64,000 bases of DNA, taken from the NCBI RefSeq assembly GCF_039541795.1, contig NZ_BAABGX010000001.1, positions 620,001-684,000 on the forward strand. The letters are read 5' to 3'. Shown one piece after another: positions 45,533-52,551 of the stretch; the first letter of the stretch is position 1, and each line of letters opens with the position of its first letter. This DNA is from Nibribacter koreensis. Its GTDB lineage: Bacteria; Bacteroidota; Bacteroidia; Cytophagales; Hymenobacteraceae. The position numbers were made by a program, and so were the translations under genes. Under the pieces are notes generated by a model, which ran no database searches, was not told the origin of the DNA, and worked only from the letters and a program-made list of their open reading frames with translations.

Positions 45533-45933
45533 TGAATTTACGTTCCAAGAATAGAGTCAACCCAGAGTTTAACATGTCCTCTATGACGGACATTATCTTT
45601 CTGCTGTTGATCTTCTTTATGTTGACTTCCAATTTTGTGACGCCTTCTGGCTTGCCGGTTAACCTACCTACCAGCAAAGCCTCTGAAATTGTCATGCAAA
45701 AGATAAGCGTGACCATTACAAAAGATCTGCAGTATTCTATCAATGAACAAACTACCACCCTAGAAGCCTTGCCTGCCCAGTTAGAAGAGGCATTGGCGGG
45801 AACCGAACAGGGAGAGGGGGTTGTTGTTTTACATGTAGACAAATCCGTTCCGGTAGAGCATTTTGTGAAAGTGGCCGGCATTGCAAATAATTTGAAGGCT
45901 AAGGTATCTATTGCCTCACTTCCCTCTGAATAA
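45532..45933 (+). CDS. ExbD/TolR family protein
   Basis: A 133-residue protein with one N-terminal membrane helix (residues 17-38, MTDIIFLLLIFFMLTSNFV) containing the essential Asp in MTD. A small periplasmic domain follows (LPVNLPTS, then VVVLHVDKSVPVEHFVKV). Partner of the preceding ExbB; the six-base gap to the TonB-like gene indicates cotranscription. Confidence 0.93.
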   Translation: MNLRSKNRVNPEFNMSSMTDIIFLLLIFFMLTSNFVTPSGLPVNLPTSKASEIVMQKISVTITKDLQYSINEQTTTLEALPAQLEEALAGTEQGEGVVVLHVDKSVPVEHFVKVAGIANNLKAKVSIASLPSE

Positions 45934-45939
45934 AGTATC

Positions 45940-46782
45940 ATGGTTGTCACCCAGGAAGAAGAAAAGAACAGAAAGATAGCAATGGGCGTGAGTGCAGCTG
46001 TGCACTTGATCCTCTTGCTGTTGCTGTTTTATATCATGGCTTGGCAGGCACCAGATCCGCCTTTAGACCAACTTGGGGGCATTGAAATTTCTTTTGGAAC
46101 TACTGAGACGGGTAGTGGCGACACCCAGAGCAAGGCTTCACCCAATGAGTCTACCAACCCAGAAGACAGTGCTCCGGCCGCTGAGGCACCCAAAGCTGTT
46201 CCAACGCCACAAGCACAACCCAAGACGGCCGCTGCACCAGTAGAAAAGGTAGCCACCACCACGGCTGATGCTCCCGTGAGCGTGAAAGAGGAGAAGGTAG
46301 AACCTAAACCTGAACCTGTCAAGGAAGAGCCTAAAAAGGTAGATAACAGAGCGTTATTTCCAGGTAAGGCCAAAACAGGAACCGGTAACGGTACAGCCGG
46401 CACCAGCAACAATCCCACCGGCAATAACAACGGTGATGAAGGCACGGTAGGTGACAAAGGCCGTCCGGAAGGGCAATACCCTGGCAAGAAAACCGGTGCA
46501 GGCGGTAGCGGAGGCGGTCCTTTGAACATGCCGGGCTGGCGTTTTGACATTGAACCCCGCACCGACCCGTATGACAATGAGAGCGGCAAGGTGGTCTTTA
46601 GAGTACGCATTGACAAAGACGGCGAGATTACAGGCCTGGACGTGGTAGAAAGCAACGTAAGCCCGCAAGTGGTGAATTGGTACCGCAACGAAGTGCGTAA
46701 GACTTCTTTTAGCCGCATAAAAGGCAACGACAGCAACACTGGGGCCTCTGGCCTCATCACCTTCATTATTAGAGCAAATTAA
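45940..46782 (+). CDS. TonB-like energy transducer
   Basis: A 280-residue protein. A membrane helix near residues 14-33 (GVSAAVHLILLLLLFYIMAW) is followed by a Pro/Lys/Glu/Ala-rich stretch, then a Gly/Asn-rich linker (GTGNGTAGTSNNPTGNNNG in part), and a C-terminal domain with the form of TonB/TolA (KVVFRVRIDKDGEITGLDVV, ending FIIRAN). The linker and C-domain suggest TonB rather than TolA but I cannot separate them with certainty. It follows ExbB and ExbD, making a complete energy-transduction set with the upstream barrel and TPR genes. Confidence 0.9.
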   Translation: MVVTQEEEKNRKIAMGVSAAVHLILLLLLFYIMAWQAPDPPLDQLGGIEISFGTTETGSGDTQSKASPNESTNPEDSAPAAEAPKAVPTPQAQPKTAAAPVEKVATTTADAPVSVKEEKVEPKPEPVKEEPKKVDNRALFPGKAKTGTGNGTAGTSNNPTGNNNGDEGTVGDKGRPEGQYPGKKTGAGGSGGGPLNMPGWRFDIEPRTDPYDNESGKVVFRVRIDKDGEITGLDVVESNVSPQVVNWYRNEVRKTSFSRIKGNDSNTGASGLITFIIRAN

Positions 46783-46802
46783 ATCATCATAAGCCTATCT
46801 TC

Positions 46803-48092
46803 GTGACCTACGAGCAAGCCTTAGAATACCTATACCAGCAGTTGCCGATGTTTCACCGCATCGGCAATTCTGCTTTTAAGAAGAGCCTGGATAACATTAT
46901 CGCGCTCACCCAAGCCCTTGACAATCCGCAGGGACACTTTAAAACGGTGCACGTGGCGGGTACCAATGGTAAGGGAAGTTCTTCTTCCATGCTGGCGGCC
47001 ATCTTGCAGGCAGCCGGTTACAAAACCGGCCTCTATACGTCTCCGCACCTTAAAGACTTCACGGAACGCATACGGGTGAACGGGGAGATGATCTCAACGG
47101 ATAAGGTGACCCGTTTCACCGAGCAGCACCAAGGATTGTTTGAGCAGGTAAAACCTTCTTTCTTTGAGATGACGGTGGCCTTGGCCTTTGAGCACTTTAA
47201 AGAAGAACAGGTTGACATTGCCATTATTGAAGTGGGTTTGGGCGGAAGGCTGGATTCTACCAACATCATCACGCCGCTGGTTTCGCTTATTACCAACATT
47301 GGCCTGGATCACCAAAGCCTGCTGGGAAACACCCTGCAGGAAATAGCCAGTGAAAAGGCGGGCATTATTAAGCCAGGAGTTCCGGCAGTATTGAGTTTAA
47401 CCCAAGAGTCAGTTTTAGCCCAATTCCTGGAAAAGAGCCAAAAAACGGGAAGCCCATTATTTTTTGCAGATCAAGAATATCGCGCAGAACCGAAGGGGCA
47501 GCAAGAGCACTTGGCTGTGTATGATGTCTATCAAGGCAATAACTTGCTCCTAAAGGACTTGGAATTGGCCTTGCTAGGCAAATACCAGCAGCAGAACCTG
47601 CCAGGTGTCTTAAAGACGATAGAGATCTTACAAACCAAAGGCTTTAATATTAACCAGGACCAAATAAGGGAAGGGTTAAAGCACCTGCAAACGCTTACCG
47701 GATTAAAAGGACGGTGGCAAATCCTTGGTCAGGAGCCATTGACTATCTGTGATACCGGGCATAACATTGACGGCATCCGGCAGGTGGTAGAACAATTGTG
47801 GGCACTTAGAAAACCTGTTCATTTTGTGTTTGGAGCAGTGAATGACAAAGACGTCTCCAGCATTCTCAGGCTGTTACCGGTTTCTTATAAGTATTATTTC
47901 TGTCAGGCGCAGATACCAAGGGCCTTGCCGGTGCAGGAACTCTGGGAAGAAGCGCAGTTTGCGGGCTTAAAAGGGAACACCTATCCTACGGTAGAAGATG
48001 CCATCTTGGCCGCCAAAGCGCATGCCTTGCCAGATGAGGTAATATTCATTGGCGGTAGTACCTTTGTAGTGGCAGAAATAGCCGAACTATAA
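46803..48092 (+). CDS. folC: folylpolyglutamate synthase / dihydrofolate synthase
   Basis: A 429-residue Mur-ligase-family enzyme that adds glutamate to folates. It starts at GTG. The P-loop is GTNGKGSSSS near residue 52, with the family landmarks SPHLKDFTERIR, the EVGLGGRLDSTNI block, the Mg-binding HQSLLG region and the C-terminal GHNIDGI block. The length is normal. A palindrome-family match lies in the codons for SVLAQFLEKSQKT (47410-47447), in the variable region after KPGVPAVLSLTQE. It is 20 bases after the TonB gene and three before trmB. Confidence 0.94.
   Translation: MTYEQALEYLYQQLPMFHRIGNSAFKKSLDNIIALTQALDNPQGHFKTVHVAGTNGKGSSSSMLAAILQAAGYKTGLYTSPHLKDFTERIRVNGEMISTDKVTRFTEQHQGLFEQVKPSFFEMTVALAFEHFKEEQVDIAIIEVGLGGRLDSTNIITPLVSLITNIGLDHQSLLGNTLQEIASEKAGIIKPGVPAVLSLTQESVLAQFLEKSQKTGSPLFFADQEYRAEPKGQQEHLAVYDVYQGNNLLLKDLELALLGKYQQQNLPGVLKTIEILQTKGFNINQDQIREGLKHLQTLTGLKGRWQILGQEPLTICDTGHNIDGIRQVVEQLWALRKPVHFVFGAVNDKDVSSILRLLPVSYKYYFCQAQIPRALPVQELWEEAQFAGLKGNTYPTVEDAILAAKAHALPDEVIFIGGSTFVVAEIAEL
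47410..47447. repeat. palindrome-family match inside folC (26/38)
   Basis: An ungapped match to the 38-bp consensus, with both A/T-rich ends and the central GGAAAA kept. It encodes SVLAQFLEKSQKT in the same frame as the copies at 44396 and 61933. Confidence 0.6.
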
Positions 48093-48095
48093 TTC

Positions 48096-48752
48096 ATGGG
48101 TAGAGGAAAACTAGAGAAATTTGCCGTCAACGCCACCCGCGCCAATGTGGTGGAGCCCGGCAAAGAGAATTTTGAAAAACTGAAAGGCCGCTGGAACAGC
48201 GACTTCTTCTTAAAAGACCAACCGCTTATCTTAGAGGTGGGCTGTGGCAAAGGAGAGTATACCGTGGGCATGGCCCAACGGTACCCAGAGAAAAACTACC
48301 TTGGCATAGACATCAAGGGAAACCGCATCTGGAAGGGGAGTTCCTTGGCCATAGAGGCTGGCTTGTATAACGTTGGCTTCCTGCGGATATTCCTGGAAAA
48401 CCTGGATCAGCACTTCGGGGAGCAGGAAGTGGATGAGATTTGGATTACCTTCCCAGATCCCCAGCCCCGCAAGCGCGACATCAAACGCCGTCTTACTTCA
48501 CCAAGGTTTCTGGCCATGTACGAGCGCATTCTAAAGCCCGGAGGCAAGCTGCACTTAAAGACAGACAGCGATTTATTGTTTGAATATTCTTTAGAAGTGT
48601 TACAAGAACGCAATGCCTCTAACTTGTTGCACACCTTTGATTTATATCAATCAGATTTGCAGGAGCACACCATGGGGATCTATACCACTTTTGAGAAAAA
48701 ATACCTGGACTTAGGCGTACCCATCAAGTACCTGCAATACACGGTTTCTTAA
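48096..48752 (+). CDS. trmB: tRNA (guanine-N7)-methyltransferase
   Basis: A 218-residue SAM-dependent enzyme that makes m7G46 in tRNA. The SAM site is LILEVGCGKGEYT near residue 45, followed by NYLGIDIKGNRIW, the catalytic block EIWITFPDPQPRKRDIKRRL (in parts) and LHLKTDSDLLFEYS. The length is normal. It is the last gene of the run beginning at 38909; a palindrome and a terminator follow. Confidence 0.95.
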   Translation: MGRGKLEKFAVNATRANVVEPGKENFEKLKGRWNSDFFLKDQPLILEVGCGKGEYTVGMAQRYPEKNYLGIDIKGNRIWKGSSLAIEAGLYNVGFLRIFLENLDQHFGEQEVDEIWITFPDPQPRKRDIKRRLTSPRFLAMYERILKPGGKLHLKTDSDLLFEYSLEVLQERNASNLLHTFDLYQSDLQEHTMGIYTTFEKKYLDLGVPIKYLQYTVS

Positions 48753-48764
48753 TGTGTTAATTGA

Positions 48765-48799
48765 ATTTGAAAATTTGAAGATGTGCAAATTTGAAAATT
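48765..48799 (+). repeat. left arm of a 35-bp AT-rich inverted repeat
   Basis: ATTTGAAAATTTGAAGATGT and following bases form the exact reverse complement of 48932-48966 over 35 bp. The two arms enclose the palindrome at 48814 and the terminator at 48851. The arm itself also contains internal repeats of TTTGAAAATT. Confidence 0.9.
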
Positions 48800-48813
48800 C
48801 AACCTTCTCAAAT

Positions 48814-48851
48814 CGTTTTTAGCTTGTTTTGTAGAAAATAGGCCAAAAATA
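48814..48851. repeat. 38-bp palindrome copy (31/38)
   Basis: It lies between convergent trmB and the TrpF-like gene and adjoins the terminator at 48851. The end of the right arm has drifted to AAAAATA. Confidence 0.92.
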
Positions 48852-48883
48852 AAAAAGCGCTGACTTTGGTCAGCGCTTTTTTT
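48851..48883. terminator. intrinsic terminator after trmB
   Basis: AAAAAAGCGCTGAC pairs with GTCAGCGCTTTTTT around TTTG. It is symmetric and so may serve both convergent genes. Confidence 0.9.
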
Positions 48884-48931
48884 CTATACATTAATATGGT
48901 ATGATATTCTACTAGGACTGTGTATTCTGAT

Positions 48932-48966
48932 AATTTTCAAATTTGCACATCTTCAAATTTTCAAAT
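48932..48966 (-). repeat. right arm of the 35-bp AT-rich inverted repeat
   Basis: It is the exact reverse complement of 48765-48799, so the pair could form a large stem around the palindrome and terminator or allow local inversion. Confidence 0.9.
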
Positions 48967-48971
48967 CAAAA

Positions 48972-49008
48972 TAGCACATCAGGACATTAATCCATTAGCA
49001 CAATAGCC
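48972..49008 (+). repeat. 37-bp AT-rich dispersed repeat, copy 1
   Basis: TAGCACATCA, then ACATTA and ATTAGCACA define a 37-bp unit found again at 58562-58598 with 31 identical positions. It abuts the end of the TrpF-like gene. Confidence 0.8.
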
Positions 49009-49628
49009 TAGTCTTCTAGCTGCTCAAAAATCTCCTCTAATTCGTCAAAGTCCTTAAAGCCAGGTCTGATTTCTTGTCCGCCTTTCAAGGCAATGCCTGC
49101 GGGGTGTATTTTCTCTATAGCTTCTTTGGTGTTTTCTTTAGTAAGACCGAATCCAATTAGGACAGAGTATTTTGCTGAGAGGTCGCTCAATAAGCCATGG
49201 GTAGCAGAGTCAATAGAGGTAAGCTCCGTAGAGTCAATCAAGAAGTATTCCACATGGGGTTGATACAGCTCTAGAAACTGCAATAGGTTCTGCTCGTCAG
49301 TGTCCTTGTCTATCAAGACTCTTAGGATCACCGGTAATGGGATCTGCTCCAGTTCCTCAATAAGGAAGACGGTGTTTAGTTGCAGCATATCCAAAGGATA
49401 CTTCTGCAACAGCGGCTGAATGTCTTCTACCGGCATTTCGTCAATTTCTCCTACCAGCTTTACGCCGGCCACCCAGCCAGATATTTCTTTAAAGGCCTCT
49501 GGAGAGGTATACGCGGGAGTGTTTTCTTCTACAGAGAAACCCAGCATTTCAACGCCCATACCAGCGCAATAGCGGGCATCGCTAAGGTTAGAGATTTGAT
49601 TTACTAAAACTATTGTGCTGAGTGCCAT
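49008..49628 (-). CDS. TrpF-like TIM-barrel protein, probably not a functional PRA isomerase
   Basis: A 206-residue protein with the layout of phosphoribosylanthranilate isomerase: NLSDARYCAGMGVEMLGF corresponds to the TrpF first helix region, and GIALKGGQEIRPGFKDFDELEEIFE (in parts) to its phosphate-binding C-terminal end. The Cys-Gly pair at the end of strand 1 that carries the general acid or base in TrpF is replaced: the protein reads VNQISN there. No other trp gene is near. I infer a non-canonical or divergent activity. Annotated relatives in Bacteroidota are usually named TrpF by similarity. A degenerate palindrome starts two bases upstream of its start codon. Confidence 0.78.
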   Translation of the reverse strand: MALSTIVLVNQISNLSDARYCAGMGVEMLGFSVEENTPAYTSPEAFKEISGWVAGVKLVGEIDEMPVEDIQPLLQKYPLDMLQLNTVFLIEELEQIPLPVILRVLIDKDTDEQNLLQFLELYQPHVEYFLIDSTELTSIDSATHGLLSDLSAKYSVLIGFGLTKENTKEAIEKIHPAGIALKGGQEIRPGFKDFDELEEIFEQLED

Positions 49629-49629
49629 G

Positions 49630-49667
49630 CGTTTTTATCGTGTTTTACTGGAAATAGACCAAAAATG
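49630..49667. repeat. degenerate 38-bp palindrome copy (29/38) in the 5' leader of the TrpF-like gene
   Basis: It begins two bases upstream of the start codon on the minus strand, where it would form the leader of the transcript and could influence initiation. Confidence 0.8.
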
Positions 49668-49846
49668 AAGGGTTGTTAAACCAAATGTAATTCTTTGTAT
49701 GGTTTTAACTATTCCAGAGGTAGAAAAAGTATCCCAACCGGGATATTTATGGAGTGAAGCGGGTAACTTTTTTGTTGGGACAAAAGTTAGGGGGTAGCTT
49801 TCCTGCACTTCAGGCAAGTAAGTCGGCAAGTGCCTGGTATTTTAGC

Positions 49847-49854
49847 TATATTTG
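49847..49854 (+). promoter_or_regulatory. candidate -7 box of mnmA
   Basis: TATATTTG fits TAnnTTTG and lies 46 bases before the start codon; no -33 TTTG is visible at 18-20 bases. The rest of 49668-49900 shows no other feature. Confidence 0.45.
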
Positions 49855-49900
49855 CACATTGTTTCGGCAGGACTTTGAATCCTGTTTAAATTAAGAAGAA

Positions 49901-51007
49901 ATGACTTCAAAAGGAAGAGTATTGGTCGCCATGAGTGGCGGCATTGACAGCTCAGTAGCGGCAGTTCTGTTGCACGAGCAAGGGTATGATGTGATAGGCA
50001 TGACCATGAAGACATGGGACTATGCCAGCGCCGGCGGCAGTAAGAAGGAGACTGGCTGCTGCAGCCTGGATTCCATCAACGACGCCCGAGACATAGCGGT
50101 ACAGCTAGGATTCCCGCATTACATCATTGACATTAGAGAAGAGTTTGGCGACTACGTCATCAACCACTTCACAGATGAATACATCGCCGGCCGCACGCCC
50201 AACCCCTGCGTTCTGTGCAACACCCACATTAAATGGGACGCGCTTTTGCGCCGCGCCGACAAGCTGGGCTGTGATTTCATAGCCACCGGCCACTACGCCA
50301 ACATCCGGGAGGAGAACGGCCGCCATGTCATCTCCAAAGGCAAGGACCATAACAAAGACCAGTCATATGCGCTCTGGGGCATCTCACAAGAAAGCTTAAG
50401 CCGCACCATCTTCCCGCTGGGTCATTTGCACAAGACCGAAATCAGGCAGATGGCCATGGACCGCGGCTTTGAAGCCTTGGTGAAGAAAGCCGAGTCGTAT
50501 GAAATCTGCTTTATCCCAGATAATGACTACCGCGGGTTCTTGAAGCGCCGCGTGCCTGGCTTAGAAGAGCAGGTAGCAGGCGGCGAGTTTGTATTGGAGG
50601 ACGGCACTGTGGTAGGCAAGCATGAAGGATATCCTTTTTACACCATCGGGCAGCGGAAAGGCCTGGGTGTAGCGCTTGGATTCCCGGCGTTTGTAACCCG
50701 CATAGAGAAAGATACGAATAGGGTGATATTAGGCAACTATGAGCAGTTGGCCAAGAACGGCATGAACGTGGGCAAACTGAACATGGTTAAATATGAAAAC
50801 CTGCACGGCCTGCCCACCGAGACGATTACCAAAGTGCGCTACAATGACCCAGGCACCGCCGCGGTGATTGAGCAAGTAGGTGATAAAATGCTGGTACAGT
50901 TCCATGCCGGTGTAAATGCCATAGCCCCAGGACAAGCCGCCGTCTTCTATGAAGGCGATGACGTAATTGGCGGCGGATGGATAGAAACCAGCTTTAACTT
51001 AGACTAA
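49901..51007 (+). CDS. mnmA: tRNA-specific 2-thiouridylase MnmA
   Basis: A 368-residue ATP-dependent enzyme that puts sulfur on U34 of Glu, Gln and Lys tRNAs. The PP-loop is AMSGGIDSSVAAVL at residues 10-23. The two catalytic cysteines are Cys103 in NPCVLCN and Cys203 in YEICFIPD, and GHYA follows the usual pattern. The C-terminal beta-barrel ends VFYEGDDVIGGGWI. The length is normal. A lipoprotein gene follows after 13 bases. Confidence 0.96.
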   Translation: MTSKGRVLVAMSGGIDSSVAAVLLHEQGYDVIGMTMKTWDYASAGGSKKETGCCSLDSINDARDIAVQLGFPHYIIDIREEFGDYVINHFTDEYIAGRTPNPCVLCNTHIKWDALLRRADKLGCDFIATGHYANIREENGRHVISKGKDHNKDQSYALWGISQESLSRTIFPLGHLHKTEIRQMAMDRGFEALVKKAESYEICFIPDNDYRGFLKRRVPGLEEQVAGGEFVLEDGTVVGKHEGYPFYTIGQRKGLGVALGFPAFVTRIEKDTNRVILGNYEQLAKNGMNVGKLNMVKYENLHGLPTETITKVRYNDPGTAAVIEQVGDKMLVQFHAGVNAIAPGQAAVFYEGDDVIGGGWIETSFNLD

Positions 51008-51020
51008 CGTCTAGTAGTGT

Positions 51021-51773
51021 ATGAAAAAACTTCTGTTTGCAATGGCTCTGGTAGCCAGTTTCCTAACTTCTTGTGGAGACGATGAGTTTGTCTTAGACCC
51101 TGCGGCTGTAGGAACGGCGTATTATCCTTTGGAGTTAGGTGCGTTTAAAATCTTCAATGTAGAGGAAAATACTTATCTAAATAATACTGCAGAAAGCAAA
51201 ACATACCAGATAAGAGAGACTTTCAATGAGGTATTCAAAGATCAGACAGGTAAGGACTGGTATAGAGTAGAAATTAGCAGAAGAGAAACCGAGACTGATT
51301 CCTGGAGAATCATTGGCGTTAGAACTATTTCTAAAGATCCTGTCAACCAGAGTTCAGGCAGCTTACTTATTAAAGAGAACAATAGAACGGTAGTGGGTAT
51401 GGTATTTCCTGTATTGGAAGGGAAAGCATGGAACCCTAATGCCTTTAACACAGGGTATTTTCCTAATCCAGACGATGAAAACCTTAGAGAAGAATTTAGC
51501 TATAAAAATGTTGGGAAACCATTTGAGGCTTCAGGTACAACTTTCCTTACAACCACCACTATTGTTAAATCAGATTTTGAAAACGTATTGGCAGAATCTA
51601 GGAGTTATGAAGTGGTCTCTGTAAACCAAGGACCTGTACATAGATATTACAAACTTCTCAACTTTTGTAATTCTAACTCTGAGAATTGCGATTATCAGGC
51701 AGATGAAGTCTACATAGTAGATGGCATAGAAAGAACAGAAACCATGATAAGCTCAGGTAAGGTTGACTTATAG
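51021..51773 (+). CDS. lipoprotein of unknown function
   Basis: A 250-residue protein with a lipoprotein signal (KKLLFAMALVASF with lipobox LTSC and GDD after the Cys). The mature part begins AYYPLELGAFKIFNVEE and is beta-rich, with no domain I recognise. Its base composition is AT-richer than mnmA. The close spacing to mnmA suggests cotranscription, but no functional link is evident. The Asp residues after the Cys are compatible with inner-membrane retention in enterobacteria; in Bacteroidota surface-export rules differ. Confidence 0.82.
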   Translation: MKKLLFAMALVASFLTSCGDDEFVLDPAAVGTAYYPLELGAFKIFNVEENTYLNNTAESKTYQIRETFNEVFKDQTGKDWYRVEISRRETETDSWRIIGVRTISKDPVNQSSGSLLIKENNRTVVGMVFPVLEGKAWNPNAFNTGYFPNPDDENLREEFSYKNVGKPFEASGTTFLTTTTIVKSDFENVLAESRSYEVVSVNQGPVHRYYKLLNFCNSNSENCDYQADEVYIVDGIERTETMISSGKVDL

Positions 51774-51787
51774 CATCCATCATATAT

Positions 51788-51823
51788 AAAAGCCCCGTCT
51801 ATCTTCTGTTAGGCGGGGCTTTT
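51788..51823 (+). terminator. intrinsic terminator after the lipoprotein gene
   Basis: AAAAGCCCCG pairs with CGGGGCTTTT around a loop that includes a weak inner stem. Confidence 0.85.
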
Positions 51824-51890
51824 CTGTTGTTTTCAATTGGTTTTTGGGCGTAGAAAGTGTTGTTTTGTAGAAGCTAACCCACTCTTGATT

Positions 51891-52547
51891 ATGTCACATC
51901 TAATTGCCCCGTCGGTGCTTGCCGCCAACTTTGGTCACATGGACCATGATGTTCAAATGCTTAACCAGAGTACTGCAGATTGGATTCACATAGACGTGAT
52001 GGATGGTCGGTTTGTGCCCAACATCTCGTTCGGTTTTCCGGTTTTGCAGGCCATTAAGGCAAAGGCTACCAAGACGCTAGATGTGCATTTGATGATTGAG
52101 TCGCCTGAATTGTACATTGAACAGTTTCAGAAAGCGGGAGCAGACATCATCACGGTGCATGAAGAAGCCTGCACGCATTTGCACCGTACCCTGCAGCAGA
52201 TCAAAGACACTGGCGCCAAGGCGGGCGTGGCTTTGAATCCGCATACGCCAATCCAGGTACTGTCTGAGGTGATTGAGGACATTGACGTTGTGTGCCTGAT
52301 GTCTGTGAACCCAGGTTTTGGTGGACAGAAGTTCATACAGCACACCTACCGCAAGATTGAGCAGCTCAAGGCCCTCATAGTGGAGAGAAACGCCAGCACG
52401 CTAATTGAAATTGACGGCGGCGTCAACTTAGACAATGCGCCCTTGTTGCTACGAGCAGGAGCAGACGTACTGGTAGCCGGAAGCTTTGTCTTTAATTCAA
52501 ACAATCCTACCAACACCATTCTGGAACTTAAAAACCTGACCAGGTAG
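51891..52547 (+). CDS. rpe: ribulose-phosphate 3-epimerase
   Basis: A 218-residue TIM-barrel enzyme that interconverts ribulose-5-phosphate and xylulose-5-phosphate. I start at the ATG giving MSHLIAPSVLAANF, since the 18 codons upstream lie in the terminator-proximal spacer and have no counterpart in Rpe. The metal and catalytic residues are in IDVMDGRFVPNISFG, LDVHLMI and VNPGFGGQKF, and IDGGVN and AGADVLVAGS are the phosphate-binding end. It is followed four bases after its stop codon by a TonB-dependent receptor. Confidence 0.94.
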   Translation: MSHLIAPSVLAANFGHMDHDVQMLNQSTADWIHIDVMDGRFVPNISFGFPVLQAIKAKATKTLDVHLMIESPELYIEQFQKAGADIITVHEEACTHLHRTLQQIKDTGAKAGVALNPHTPIQVLSEVIEDIDVVCLMSVNPGFGGQKFIQHTYRKIEQLKALIVERNASTLIEIDGGVNLDNAPLLLRAGADVLVAGSFVFNSNNPTNTILELKNLTR

Positions 52548-52551
52548 GTGC

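Noticed and set aside
46029..46766. A 245-codon minus-strand frame opposite the TonB-like gene
   Set aside because: Its Pro/Leu/Ser-rich translation is the expected antisense image of the Gly/Pro/Lys-rich linker of the TonB-like protein.
51837..51875. GTTTTTGGGCGTAGAAAGTG before rpe, like a half palindrome
   Set aside because: No matching right arm follows. It may be a decayed copy but the similarity is too short to support.
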